Origin: Desmonostoc vinosum HA7617-LM4
Lineage (GTDB): Bacteria > Cyanobacteriota > Cyanobacteriia > Cyanobacteriales > Nostocaceae
Assembly (NCBI GenBank): GCA_019359515.1
Contig: JAHHHC010000026.1
Span: 20,643 to 84,642, forward strand
Direction of reading: 5' to 3'
DNA: 64,000 nucleotides
Position numbers and translations under genes: made by a program. A model generated the notes under the pieces. That model searched no databases, was not told the origin of the DNA, and saw only the letters and a list, made by a program, of their open reading frames with translations. Below, piece by piece: positions 37,088-46,933 of this stretch (position 1 is its first letter; every line of letters starts with the position of its first letter).

Positions 37088-37786
37088 TTAAGCTGCTGTG
37101 AGTCCGTAGGCTGACAAGCGCATGATGTCGCGAGTTGTGAAGCCGATGTTACTTAATGCTTCACCGTACTGAATCATGAAATCTTCTACTAGAGCGTCTT
37201 TTGCCATTGCTAAGCTATGGGCGTCATCTTCAACTTTGTTGAGCATTCTCCAGACGATAGGCAGGTTTTGACGATTGGCTTCCTCTAGTTCTGCTTTGGA
37301 TTCTGTAAAGTGTGCTTTTAACCAAACTTCTCCAAAGTTGAGGTGGCTGTATTCGTCTTTTACTACTCCTTCAGTAATTTTGCGGGCGAAGTCATCAGCT
37401 ACAGGGATGTAAATGTTGTATGCTGCGATCGCAAAACATTCAATAATTAGGGACTGAATTAACAAGCAAGTAACTACTTTACCTTCAGCGGCAGCGGCTT
37501 GAAAGTTTTGATGTAATCCCAAGAAGAACTGCTGAGCAAATTGCATATCTGGTGTTACTTTTAAGTTGCGCCCACAAGCTTCAAATCCTTTCTTATGGCG
37601 ACTTTCCATCTTAGATAAGCGAATTAGTTCATCTTGGTGTTCCGGCAGCAGTTGGGCCAGTTTGATGTAATTCTCATGGGCTTCTTGTTCCCCTTCAATT
37701 ACGATCGCATTAATCCGGCTATAGGCATCTTTGTATTTTTCGCTCTGAAAATCAACTTTTTCAAATTGGTCTGCAAGCTGCTGCAT
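37088..37786 (-). CDS. ado: Aldehyde oxygenase (deformylating)
   Basis: The 232-residue ferritin-like di-iron enzyme converts fatty aldehydes to alkanes and formate. All six metal ligands are present: E33, E61, H64, E116, E145 and H148 ([48 protein letters not shown]). The genetic pairing with aar is the standard cyanobacterial arrangement. The ATG at 37786 has GGAG a few bases upstream. The product, mostly heptadecane-type hydrocarbon, resides in membranes. Confidence 0.97.
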   Translation of the reverse strand: MQQLADQFEKVDFQSEKYKDAYSRINAIVIEGEQEAHENYIKLAQLLPEHQDELIRLSKMESRHKKGFEACGRNLKVTPDMQFAQQFFLGLHQNFQAAAAEGKVVTCLLIQSLIIECFAIAAYNIYIPVADDFARKITEGVVKDEYSHLNFGEVWLKAHFTESKAELEEANRQNLPIVWRMLNKVEDDAHSLAMAKDALVEDFMIQYGEALSNIGFTTRDIMRLSAYGLTAA

Positions 37787-37975
37787 AGTCTGTTTACTCC
37801 TGTAAACCTGAATGGAATTATTTAATACCAGAGTTAGATTGACTCTCTGAATTTAGAGTAACAATGACTGTGGTTTAATTTAACTTAACAAGTCACTATT
37901 TTATAGATTAGCTGTTGCTGGGGGTGATGCTCTAGATGCTTTAGTAGTAAAAAACAAGGCTTTGCAGATCAACTT

Positions 37976-38803
37976 ATGTTTAAATTCAACTGGAATCAGA
38001 AATCTAGCGACTTTTTTAGTCTAGTAGTACTATTACTGGGAGCGTTGATTGTACTACTACCGTTACTTGTGGTTTTTTTAACCTCCTTTGCACCTGCGGG
38101 TGCGACTCCAGCAATTTTGCCACAAAATCAATGGTCTTTAGCTAATTACCACGATGCATGGCAACGGGGTAAATTTTTGCTGGCGTTTGCTAATTCTACC
38201 TTGGTAGCGATCGCTGTCACGGCGTTTCAGATGATTACTTCGGCATTAGCAGGTTACGCTTTAGCGCGATTAAAATTTCGAGGCCGGCAAGCGCTGCTAC
38301 TGGTTGTCTTAGCAACCTTGGTAATACCTTTTCAGTTGTTGGTGATTCCGATATTTTTGGTATTGAAATGGGGAAACCTGATTAACACTTACGGAGCATT
38401 AATTTTACCAACTGCTGTCAACGGCTTTGGCATTTTTTTGTTACGTCAATATTTCCAGACAATTCCCGTAGAGTTAGAAGAAGCCGCAACAATAGACGGG
38501 GCAAACAGATTACAGATTTTATGGCGAGTGATGTTACCTTTAGCGCGTCCGGCTTTGGTAACACTGTTTTTGTTCACTTTTATTGCGGAGTGGAATGATT
38601 TATTTAAACCACTAGTATTTACAACACGTCCAGAATTACGGACAGTACAGCTAGCGTTAGCAGAATTTCAAGAACAATTTACGAATAATTGGCCTTTGCT
38701 CATGGCAGCAGTAACAATTACAACGGTTCCTGTGATGATATTGTTTTTAATTGGTCAACGCCAGTTTATTCGGGGTATTGCGGCGACGGGGATTAAGAAT
38801 TAG
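37976..38803 (+). CDS. Carbohydrate ABC transporter permease (MalG type)
   Basis: The 275-residue inner-membrane protein has six predicted helices and the EAA loop ELEEAATIDGANRLQILWRV (about 172-191) that contacts the ATPase. The C-terminal half is MalG/UgpE-like (LFTFIAEWNDLFKPLVF). It is presumably one half of a sugar or glycerol-phosphate importer. The partner permease, binding protein and ATPase are not adjacent. The ATG 37976 follows a long AT-rich leader. Substrate unknown. Confidence 0.9.
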   Translation: MFKFNWNQKSSDFFSLVVLLLGALIVLLPLLVVFLTSFAPAGATPAILPQNQWSLANYHDAWQRGKFLLAFANSTLVAIAVTAFQMITSALAGYALARLKFRGRQALLLVVLATLVIPFQLLVIPIFLVLKWGNLINTYGALILPTAVNGFGIFLLRQYFQTIPVELEEAATIDGANRLQILWRVMLPLARPALVTLFLFTFIAEWNDLFKPLVFTTRPELRTVQLALAEFQEQFTNNWPLLMAAVTITTVPVMILFLIGQRQFIRGIAATGIKN

Positions 38804-38937
38804 TGGGGAGTGGGGATGAGAGGGATGAGGGAGACGCGGGGATGAGGGAGACGCGGGGACGCGGGGACGCGGGGACACGGAGAATAATCAATTCCCCAGT
38901 CCCCAGTCCCCAATCCCCAGTCCCCAGTCCCCAGTCC
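38804..38937. repeat. GACGCGGGGA and CCCCAGT tandem repeats between convergent genes
   Basis: GAGGGAGACGCGGGGATGAG units are followed by CCCCAGT/CCCCAAT heptamers up to the recF stop. The permease and recF genes converge on this block. Confidence 0.85.
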
Positions 38938-40056
38938 CTAACCTGGTGATATTTCCCCTGCTTTCACAAAGAGAATTTGTGAGGATTTTAACCACTGGGA
39001 ATCGAAAGAACCTAAATGAGTGGTGGTAATTAAAGTCTGAAAACGGTCTTGAATGGCATCTAGCAATTGATTTTGGCGGGATGGATCTAGTTCGGCAAGA
39101 ACATCATCAAGTAATAGTAAAGGTGGCTCTTTAACGACTTCTTCGATTAGTTGTAATTCTGCTAATTTTAAGGCTAGAACTAGGGTTCGTTGCTGACCTT
39201 GAGAACCGTATTGACGAGCGGGTGTTTGATTGATAGTTAATTCAATTTCGTCGCGGTGGGGGCCAACTAGAGTTGTGCCTTGATGTAACTCTGCGGCAAT
39301 CCGCTGCTGAATTTTTACTAGGAAAGCTTGCTGCACTTCTTCAGGATGGTTTTGCTCTAAAGGAATGCTCGGTGTATACTTAATCTGCAAAACTTCAGTG
39401 CTACCACTGATGTTGGTGTGCCAAGTGTTGGCGATGGGGGCCAATCGTTGGATGGCGCGATCGCGTCGTCTAATTACCCTTGTTCCTGTAGTTGCTAACT
39501 GTGCATCCCACAAAGCCAGTTCTGAATTCTGAGTGCTAAGTGGTGATTCTTGATTTTTTTTTAAATAGGCATTGCGTTGCCGTAGTACCTGATTATACTG
39601 CTGCAAAATGTAGGCATAAACAGGTTCCAGTTGAATTAAAAGGGTATCTAACCAGTTGCGGCGACCTTCGGGGCCGCCGCGCACTAATTCTAAATCCAGG
39701 CTGGAAAATTCTACTGCATTAAGAACACCGAGAAAGTCCATTTGACGGCGGACAAACTCACCGTTGAGAGCAATGCTGCGGCGACCATTACGGCGGAGAG
39801 TCAAGCTGAGGTCACTATCGCCATTTTGTCGCTCTAGAATAGCATTAATTTGGGCTATTGGTTCTCCCTCGCGGACTAAATCGCGATCGCGTGCCATGCG
39901 GTGCGATCGCAATGTGGCCAGCAGCTCTACCGCCTCCAATAAATTTGACTTCCCCTGAGCATTGTTACCTACCAAAATTGTTTTGGCAGCATTAAACTCA
40001 ACCCTTTGGTCTATGTAATTGCGGAACTGCCTGAGCTGTAGAGTTTTGAGGTACAT
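38938..40056 (-). CDS. recF: DNA replication and repair protein RecF
   Basis: The 372-residue SMC-like ATPase binds gapped DNA and helps load RecA. The Walker A motif is at GNNAQGKSN (30-38); the signature [19 protein letters not shown] and Walker [13 protein letters not shown] follow in order. The start is set at ATG 40056 ([14 protein letters not shown]), the normal RecF N-terminus. The open frame extends 64 codons further upstream, but that part only translates tandem repeats ([22 protein letters not shown]). No ordinary promoter sequence lies between this start and the ATPase gene. Confidence 0.95.
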   Translation of the reverse strand: MYLKTLQLRQFRNYIDQRVEFNAAKTILVGNNAQGKSNLLEAVELLATLRSHRMARDRDLVREGEPIAQINAILERQNGDSDLSLTLRRNGRRSIALNGEFVRRQMDFLGVLNAVEFSSLDLELVRGGPEGRRNWLDTLLIQLEPVYAYILQQYNQVLRQRNAYLKKNQESPLSTQNSELALWDAQLATTGTRVIRRRDRAIQRLAPIANTWHTNISGSTEVLQIKYTPSIPLEQNHPEEVQQAFLVKIQQRIAAELHQGTTLVGPHRDEIELTINQTPARQYGSQGQQRTLVLALKLAELQLIEEVVKEPPLLLLDDVLAELDPSRQNQLLDAIQDRFQTLITTTHLGSFDSQWLKSSQILFVKAGEISPG

Positions 40057-40318
40057 AGGGAGTGGGGAGTAGAGGGGATGAGGGGGATGAGGGGGATGAG
40101 GGGGATGAGGGGGATGAGGGGATGAGGGGGATGAGGGGGATGAGGGGGATGAGGGGGATGAGGGGGACGCGGGGACGCGGAGAATAATCAATTTCCCAGT
40201 CCCCAGTCCCCAGTCCCCAATCCCCAGTCCCCAATCCCCAGTCCCCAATCCCCAGTCCCCAGTCCCCAGTCCCCAATCCCCAGTCCCCAGTCCCCAGTCC
40301 CCAGTCCCCAGTCCCCCA
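40057..40318. repeat. 262-bp tandem repeat block between the P-ATPase gene and recF
   Basis: GATGAGGGG units of 9-10 bases, about a dozen copies, run from 40076 to 40165. A GACGCGGGGACGCGG element follows, then about 17 heptamers CCCCAGT/CCCCAAT up to the ATPase stop. There is no unique sequence. Confidence 0.92.
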
Positions 40319-43177
40319 TTACACTGCCTTCTTGCCGACTATGCGTAAGAATAGCTTCTCCAATTCAACCCACACAAACATCAACGCACTGAAGCCGATA
40401 CAAATGGATAATTCTGTAGGATTGAGCCAGTGAGTACCAAAGAAATTTCGCAGGGGTGGGACGTAAATTAGCATCAACTGCAAAATCGTAGTGACGACAA
40501 CAGCCGCTAAAACATAGGGATTTGAGAAGGGGTTCACTTCAATGGTCAATCGGTTGTTAGAGCGAATGGCAATGGCGTGTCCCATTTGGGCAATACACAA
40601 TGTAGTAAATACCATTGTTTTCCAAGCGTTGGGATCGCCTTCATACCCCGCTGCATGGGTATGTCTATAAGCCCACCACATTAAAGCAATGCTGATAATA
40701 GCAAAGATAATCCCTATCCGCACCATATAAGAACCCAAACCCCTAGCGAATATACTTTCACGGGGGCTAAAAGGTGGACGTTTCATCACGTCGGGTTCTG
40801 GAGGTTCCACTGCTAATGCCAAAGCTGGTAAACCGTCTGTCACTAGGTTCATCCACAGAATTTGTAAGGGGGTAAGGGGTACGCCTCCTAAGCCTATTAA
40901 AGGTGCCGCAGCAATTGTGAGAACTTCGCCAATGTTACTGCCCAAGATGTATTTGATGAAACGGCGGATGTTGGTGTAAACGACTCTGCCTTCTTTGGTG
41001 GCGGCAACAATGGTGGCAAAGTTGTCATCTAGTAGCACCATGTCACTAGCTTCTTTGCTGACGTCTGTGCCAGTGATACCCATGGCAATACCAATATCAG
41101 CTTGTTTGATGGCTGGGGCATCATTAACACCATCGCCTGTCATCGCTACAAATCTACCCCGGCGTTGTAGTGCCTGGACAATTCGCAGTTTGTGTTCTGG
41201 GGCAACACGGGCGTAAATGCTAACTAAATCAACATTTTGCTCTAGTTCTTGGTCACTAATCCGTTGCAATTCTTGACCTGTGAGAACGCGGTCGCCTTGT
41301 TGAGCAATTCCTAACTCGGTGGCGATCGCGCGTGCTGTTAATTGATGGTCGCCAGTGATCATAATTGGGCGAATGCCTGCTTCTCGACATTCTTGGACGG
41401 CTGCCTTCACTTCTGGGCGTGGTGCGTCTAACATGCCTACCAATCCCAACCATACCAAGCCTTGCTCTGATGTTTCATCTGAGCCTTCAGGGGGGATTTC
41501 GCCCAGAGGTTTATAAGCAAAACCTAGTACTCGTAGACCTTGACTGGCCATTTGGTCGTTTTCTGCCAAAATGCTTTGGCGTTGTTCATCGGTTATAAAA
41601 TTTGCGTGATTACCCTGATAAATCTGAGTGCAACGTGCCAAGATTAACTCAGGGGAACCTTTGGTAAACATAATGTAAGGTTCAGATTGCACAAAGCCAG
41701 CGATCGCCGGATCAACCCCACCCAAAGATGCGTCACCAGTGGCTACTTCCTTGACTTGAGAAATCACACTCATCCGCTTGCGTTCTGAAGAAAAAGGAAA
41801 CTCAGCAACGCGGGGTAATTTACTTTCCCATTGATCTTTTTCAATACCAGCTTTCCCTGCCAGTGTCATTAAAGCACCTTCTGTAGGGTCGCCCAAAATT
41901 GCCCATTCCCCTTTTTCTTTTTGTAATACTGAGTCATTACAAACAGTGCAGGCGACTAGCAAAGCCGGAATTTCTGGATATTCTTCTACAGAGACTTTTT
42001 GACTATCTAAGATAAAATCTCCCGTGGGAGTATAACCTTGTCCTGTAACGCGAAAAGTTTTGCTATTTGTATAAACTGCTTGCACCACCATTTTGTTCTG
42101 AGTTAAGGTGCCAGTTTTATCAGAACAAATTGTAGTCACAGAACCTAACGTTTCCACAGCTGGCAGTTTCCGAATCAAAGCTTTCTGGCGCACCATCCGT
42201 TGGGTTCCCAGTGCCAAAGTGACGGTGATGACAGCGGGTAAACCTTCTGGTACTACTGCTACAGCCATACTTAAGGAAACTTCCAAGAGTTCTTGGATGT
42301 TACTAAAACCTCTTGCCTGAATTACACCGCCAAGAACAACGATCGCTACCAAAATCAAGGAACCTGTTACTAGGACATTGCCTAGTTGCGTCATCCGTTG
42401 CTGCAAGGGGGTAGGTTCACTTTCTACCGCCTGCAACATCGCAGCAATTTTACCTAGTTCTGTTCGCATTCCGGTGTTTGTCACCAGAACCTTGCCGCGT
42501 CCTTGGACAACTTCAGTTCCTTGAAACACTAAATTGAGGCGATCTCCGAGATCTGTTTCCTCGGATAAATTTAGTTTTGCTTGTTTGTTAACAGCTTCAG
42601 CTTCACCCGTTAGCGCTGACTCACGTACTTGTAAATTAGCCTGTTCTATCAAGCGTCCATCCGCAGCTATTTGCACCCCAGCTTCCAGCAGCATGACATC
42701 CCCAGGCACTAATTCCTTGGCTTCGACATCCAATAATCTGCGATCGCGCAGGACTCGTACTAAAGGAGAGGAAAGTTTTTTGAGAGCTGCTAGGGCTTTT
42801 TCCGCTCGACTTTCTTGGACATAGCCCAGGATACCATTGAGGATGACAATCGCAAGGATGGCGATCGTGTCTTTAAATGGCACTTCACCAGGCTTTAGTT
42901 GGTCGTTTTGCAAAGCCATGAGATCTAAAAAGCCAGAAATGAGAGCTACACCAATCAGCATCAACAACATAATGTTTTTGAACTGATCTAGTAAAATCTC
43001 CCAAGCACCGCGACCTTCGTTTTCTTCAAGTTCATTGGGGCCGTATTTTTGTAATCTCTGTTGAACTTCTTGGGGTGTTAAGCCACTGTCTGCATTACTA
43101 TCGAGCAGGTCTAGCGCTTGATTAACTTCTAAACTATGCCAAACAGCGGCACCTTCAGGCAGGGAATTAGCAGACAT
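40319..43177 (-). CDS. Cation-transporting P-type ATPase (Ca2+-ATPase type)
   Basis: The 952-residue pump has a cation-ATPase N-terminal domain, TGE (190-192) in the actuator, PEGLP (310-314) in helix M4, the phosphorylation site DKTGT with Asp353, KGSPE in the nucleotide domain, TGD and GDGVNDAPA hinge motifs, and ten membrane segments ending in a cation-ATPase C-terminal domain. [15 protein letters not shown] marks the P2A Ca2+ (PacL/SERCA-like) group. It likely exports Ca2+, but Mn2+ or other cations cannot be excluded. It stands alone, with recF further downstream past a repeat block. Confidence 0.93.
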   Translation of the reverse strand: MSANSLPEGAAVWHSLEVNQALDLLDSNADSGLTPQEVQQRLQKYGPNELEENEGRGAWEILLDQFKNIMLLMLIGVALISGFLDLMALQNDQLKPGEVPFKDTIAILAIVILNGILGYVQESRAEKALAALKKLSSPLVRVLRDRRLLDVEAKELVPGDVMLLEAGVQIAADGRLIEQANLQVRESALTGEAEAVNKQAKLNLSEETDLGDRLNLVFQGTEVVQGRGKVLVTNTGMRTELGKIAAMLQAVESEPTPLQQRMTQLGNVLVTGSLILVAIVVLGGVIQARGFSNIQELLEVSLSMAVAVVPEGLPAVITVTLALGTQRMVRQKALIRKLPAVETLGSVTTICSDKTGTLTQNKMVVQAVYTNSKTFRVTGQGYTPTGDFILDSQKVSVEEYPEIPALLVACTVCNDSVLQKEKGEWAILGDPTEGALMTLAGKAGIEKDQWESKLPRVAEFPFSSERKRMSVISQVKEVATGDASLGGVDPAIAGFVQSEPYIMFTKGSPELILARCTQIYQGNHANFITDEQRQSILAENDQMASQGLRVLGFAYKPLGEIPPEGSDETSEQGLVWLGLVGMLDAPRPEVKAAVQECREAGIRPIMITGDHQLTARAIATELGIAQQGDRVLTGQELQRISDQELEQNVDLVSIYARVAPEHKLRIVQALQRRGRFVAMTGDGVNDAPAIKQADIGIAMGITGTDVSKEASDMVLLDDNFATIVAATKEGRVVYTNIRRFIKYILGSNIGEVLTIAAAPLIGLGGVPLTPLQILWMNLVTDGLPALALAVEPPEPDVMKRPPFSPRESIFARGLGSYMVRIGIIFAIISIALMWWAYRHTHAAGYEGDPNAWKTMVFTTLCIAQMGHAIAIRSNNRLTIEVNPFSNPYVLAAVVVTTILQLMLIYVPPLRNFFGTHWLNPTELSICIGFSALMFVWVELEKLFLRIVGKKAV

Positions 43178-43645
43178 CGTGTAGGTTACGAGAAATGGTT
43201 ACAGACTTTGATCATAATTTAGTGATGGCCGGAAAACCATCAACTAAAGTTACATTCAGCTTTTTGTAAACTGTATGAATCTAGATTATGCTTTTTAGCA
43301 TTTGTAAATTTTTCCTCTTTCGAGATGTGTGTATTATCTCTGGCGAAGGAGTTTTTCGGAATACATTCTACAGATAATGAGGGAGTAGAAAGTTGGGAGT
43401 GGGGAATGGGGGAAGAGAGATTTTTATACATTAATTGTATAGTTTATTACATTAATTTTTGAGTTGAAGTCTCGTTACTAAGAACATTCCACAATTATTT
43501 ACTTTTTACTCCCCACTATTTCGGTGAAGTATCGAAAAAATGATACATCCAAGTTTTCAAACATGGGTTGTTCGTTCCCCACTCCCTACTCCCTATTCTT
43601 TCGGGAATTTTAAATTGTTTCAGTGTGCTAAACCGTTAAATTGAT
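43178..43645. other. Divergent promoter region with heptamer fragments
   Basis: No gene is seen. GGGAGTGGGGAATGGGG and ACTCCCTACTCCCTATTC pieces of the dispersed repeats occur near 43395 and 43580. The remaining DNA is AT-rich and contains the start regions of two divergent genes. Confidence 0.5.
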
Positions 43646-45325
43646 ATGCTTAATAAGAGTTTTGCACTCCCCAGTTTGACCGTTAGCCAGATGTTTGGGC
43701 AAAAGACAATTCGACCGCTTACGGCTGCTACCCTATGTGGCATTGCGTTTATCCAAGATAAGCTGATCGCTATTGATAGCATTAAGGGGCATCTACTAGA
43801 GATTGATCCTGATTCTGACAACAGCAAAATTCTCAATCCTCATCAAGCTAAGGAATTTACTGACGTAACTGGCTTAGCTGTGTGGGAGGATACCCTCTGG
43901 GTAACTCGTGATCATCATGTTTATTTGAGCAAGCTCAATTCTTGGGGTTTGGAACATTTTGTCACTTTGCCTTATCCGGCTGATGGTGTTGCTGTTTGGG
44001 AATCAACTATCTATGTAAGTTGCCAAAAACTAGGTTATATCCTGGTTTTCGACCGTGATACGCGCAAAGAAATTACCAGATTTTATGCTCCTGGGGTAGG
44101 AATAGAAAATTTGGCAGTCAACCAAGAGACTTTGTGGATTTGCGATCGCATAGAACAAACAGTTTACTCGATGGATCGGGCAACGGGAGAAGTGAATTTT
44201 AGCGTTCTCACGCCCTTTGAATCGCCTACAGGCATTGCAATTTATCAAAATGGCGATTCTGCTCCAGATAGTCTTTATGTTGCTTATGCTTTTGAGGAGC
44301 CTTATATCCGCGATAACCCAAATGCTGACCCAAATCACGAGTTAACTTATCGCGATCGCACTTTTATTCACCCGCTGCATTATCATTACGAATCAGATAA
44401 GCGTTACGCTCTTTCTAACGGCTATTTGATTGAAATGTCCTATGCAGAAGAAATTGCTCCTTTAGATGAAGTTTATCTACCAGATGTAGAGTGGCGAATC
44501 GCCCTTCCCTCAGAAACCGAGCGACAAAAGGTAAAACAAGTCGAACCGATTGGTCTGCCTTTTACTGAAGAAGTAGTAGATGGGCAACGTGTTGCAGTAT
44601 TTAAATTTGATTCCCTTACCCCTGGCGAACGACACATATTTGGTTGGAAAGCACTTTTAGAAGTTCGAGGCATTAAGTATCGGTTGACACCTAGAGATGT
44701 AGAAGATATTCCCGAACTTTCACTAGAATTGCAAGCTCGTTACTTAGTCGATGATGACGATTTAGCAATGGATACTGTGATAGTTCGCCGTTCTGCTAGA
44801 GAAGCAATTGGTTCTGAAACAAACTTGTTGCGGAAAATGTATAGTATCCGCAATTATGTTTATGATGAGTTGTCTTATGGTATCAAACCATACATTGATA
44901 CCCCAGATATAGTCTTAGAACGTGGTGTAGGTTCCTGTGGTGAATATGTCGGTGTTTTGCTCGCTTTGTGTCGTCTCAATGGTATTCCTTGTCGTACTGT
45001 AGGTAGATATAAGTGTCCTGCTCATGGCGAATTACAAGGTGTTCCTTTGCAACCTGATTTTAATCATGTGTGGCTAGAGTTTTACGTACCAAATTATGGT
45101 TGGTTGCCAATGGAATCAAATCCTGATGATGTCGGGAATAATGGGCCTTATCCTACGCGCTTTTTTATGGGTTTATGTTGGTATCACATTGAAATTGGTA
45201 AAGGTATCTCTTTTGAAACTCTCACAAGTCAAGGTGCAAGGTTGACTAAAGAAGATATTCCCATCGGTGATTTGGCAATTAATCATATTCAATTTAAGAT
45301 TCTTAAAGAATTACCGCCTTTTTAA
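43646..45325 (+). CDS. Transglutaminase-like protein with N-terminal propeller-like region
   Basis: The 559-residue protein ends in a transglutaminase-core domain (about 390-510): RGVGSCGEYVGVLLALCRLN with Cys431, FNHVWLEFY with His474, and PMESNPDDVGN in place of the third catalytic acid. Such domains are most often cysteine proteases or peptide-processing enzymes in bacteria. Residues about 15-270 contain repeated blocks such as GIAFIQDKLIAIDS, GLAVWEDTLWVTRD, GVAVWESTIYVSCQ, NLAVNQETLWICDR and GIAIYQNGDS, each 40-45 long, consistent with a beta-propeller. There is no signal peptide, so it is probably cytoplasmic. Its substrate is unknown. Confidence 0.85.
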   Translation: MLNKSFALPSLTVSQMFGQKTIRPLTAATLCGIAFIQDKLIAIDSIKGHLLEIDPDSDNSKILNPHQAKEFTDVTGLAVWEDTLWVTRDHHVYLSKLNSWGLEHFVTLPYPADGVAVWESTIYVSCQKLGYILVFDRDTRKEITRFYAPGVGIENLAVNQETLWICDRIEQTVYSMDRATGEVNFSVLTPFESPTGIAIYQNGDSAPDSLYVAYAFEEPYIRDNPNADPNHELTYRDRTFIHPLHYHYESDKRYALSNGYLIEMSYAEEIAPLDEVYLPDVEWRIALPSETERQKVKQVEPIGLPFTEEVVDGQRVAVFKFDSLTPGERHIFGWKALLEVRGIKYRLTPRDVEDIPELSLELQARYLVDDDDLAMDTVIVRRSAREAIGSETNLLRKMYSIRNYVYDELSYGIKPYIDTPDIVLERGVGSCGEYVGVLLALCRLNGIPCRTVGRYKCPAHGELQGVPLQPDFNHVWLEFYVPNYGWLPMESNPDDVGNNGPYPTRFFMGLCWYHIEIGKGISFETLTSQGARLTKEDIPIGDLAINHIQFKILKELPPF

Positions 45326-45384
45326 AGGGAATTGGGGATTGGGATTACGCCTAATGTGAATTAAAAATAAGAAATTGGGAAGTA

Positions 45385-46437
45385 GTTTCAATCCCTGATA
45401 GGGATTTTAGTTGATTAAAACGAGTTAGTTCGTACTGGCAAAGTAATTCAGCCTCTTGTTTCAATCCCTAATAGGGATTTTAGTTGATTAAAACTCTTCG
45501 CTTTGCCGCATAAATTTGCGAGTGTAGCTTCGGCGGTTTCAATCCCTAATAGGGATTTTAGTTGATTAAAACAATATTCCCCGCCTGCACAGGGGATAAT
45601 CCCTTCACGTTTCAATCCCTAATAGGGATTTTAGTTGATTAAAACGTAATGGAAAAATGAGTAAAGTAAATGGTGTATGGTTTCAATCCCTAATAGGGAT
45701 TTTAGTTGATTAAAACTCGTCTTAGAGTATTGTTATATATAATACTTGCGTTTCAATCCCTAATAGGGATTTTAGTTGATTAAAACAAACACCATCTACA
45801 AACACAGACTTATTATCAAATGTTTCAATCCCTAATAGGGATTTTAGTTGATTAAAACAAATTAAAGGTTTACTAGATGAATATATCAGTACATTGTTTC
45901 AATCCCTAATAGGGATTTTAGTTGATTAAAACTGCATCAGGGTTACCTTCTGAATTTGTTATAAATACGTTTCAATCCCTAATAGGGATTTTAGTTGATT
46001 AAAACTTAATTGCAGATTTTCTAGTGAACAAATCATCACTAGGTGTTTCAATCCCTAATAGGGATTTTAGTTGATTAAAACATCGCCAGGCGCTCAATTT
46101 CTTCACGCACTCCCTTGTTTCAATCCCTAATAGGGATTTTAGTTGATTAAAACTAGCATCGATTCGCGCGCCGGGCGGTATCGGTCTGGGTTTCAATCCC
46201 TAATAGGGATTTTAGTTGATTAAAACTTGGATCGCCTACTGCTAAAATACGACCTTCCTGTTTCAATCCCTAATAGGGATTTTAGTTGATTAAAACATAT
46301 GTAGTAAGCTTTGTCTTCCTGCTTACCTGTTTCAATCCCTAATAGGGATTTTAGTTGATTAAAACGTCGATATGGTTCAACCATATTCCGACCATACACG
46401 GTTTCAATCCCTAATAGGGATTTTAGTTGATTAAAAC
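45385..46437 (-). CRISPR. CRISPR array 2: fifteen 37-nt repeats, fourteen spacers
   Basis: Repeats begin at 45385, 45458, 45536, 45609, 45680, 45750, 45822, 45896, 45969, 46045, 46117, 46190, 46260, 46329 and 46401. On the plus strand each starts GTTTCAATCCCTAATAGGGA and ends TTGATTAAAAC. Spacers are 32-41 nt. All are identical except the leftmost, which has CTGATAG. The ATTGAAAC end when read on the minus strand, and the single degenerate repeat at the left, place the leader on the right. No cas genes are in the window. The third spacer from the left (45573-45608) resembles a type I-E CRISPR repeat. Confidence 0.98.
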
Positions 46438-46827
46438 CGCTGGGGTCTGTAAGGCTTGATATATTTGGTTTTCAAGGTTCAATAGTGGCAACCTGTAGCT
46501 AAGATACCTTTTCAGACGTTTGGTTGTCAAGATCGTAAGAATGATAAATGACCTCAAAAGCGATTCTGGTAAGGATTTGCGGGGTTGGTGTCAACCTCTA
46601 AACTCCTCCAAGAGGGTTCAAAGCTAGAGAGGATAGGCTTTTCAAGTACAAAATTTTGTTTTGTTTGAAAAACACCTACTGGTTGACCCAATAATGACTA
46701 ATTTACATCAAACGTGTATTGGGGGTGTTGGTTACTTCTCCTCTGGTTACTGAGTAACTTGCTTTGAGCGAACTTGTACTGAACTTGTCCGGAACGGAGT
46801 CGTGCCCCCACACTTAAGCAAGCTACT
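46438..46827 (-). promoter_or_regulatory. Probable leader of CRISPR array 2 and adjoining non-coding DNA
   Basis: This gene-free stretch borders the conserved-repeat end of the array. The first 250 bases are non-repetitive with AT-rich segments (GTACAAAATTTTGTTTTGTT), as expected for a leader carrying the array promoter and adaptation signals. A hairpin-like CCTCTAAACTCCTCCAAGAG, then GGTTCAAAGC, lies near 46597. Confidence 0.5.
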
Positions 46828-46931
46828 AAGCTGTTCCATATATAACTTACATAATTAGAGCGGGCAAGATGCCCACCCCACAAGAGTTTTATTTAATTTG
46901 ATTATGTAATTTAGATGTTTTTTAGCTTAGT
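46828..46931. repeat. 104-bp dispersed repeat, copy A
   Basis: From AAGCTGTTCCATATATAACT to TTTTTTAGCTTAGT this matches copy B at 50661-50764 in the same orientation with only a handful of differences. It contains the small hairpin GGGCAAGATGCCC. It ends two bases before the recJ stop codon. Confidence 0.9.
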
Positions 46932-46933
46932 CC

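Noticed and set aside
40057..40276. Long open frames translating to [11 protein letters not shown] or SPSSPSSP repeats upstream of recF
   Set aside because: They are translations of 7- and 9/10-base tandem repeats; the true RecF start is the internal ATG at 40056.
43240..43431. A 63-codon frame upstream of the P-ATPase
   Set aside because: It is AT-rich, overlaps repeat fragments, and has no recognisable features.
45999..46196. A 65-codon frame containing FNQLKSLLGIET repeats
   Set aside because: It is the translated CRISPR repeat of array 2.
46698..46883. Frame MWGGHLARSNYVSY... similar to one upstream of the nuclease gene
   Set aside because: Both come from the shared 104-bp repeat; the nuclease start is internal.
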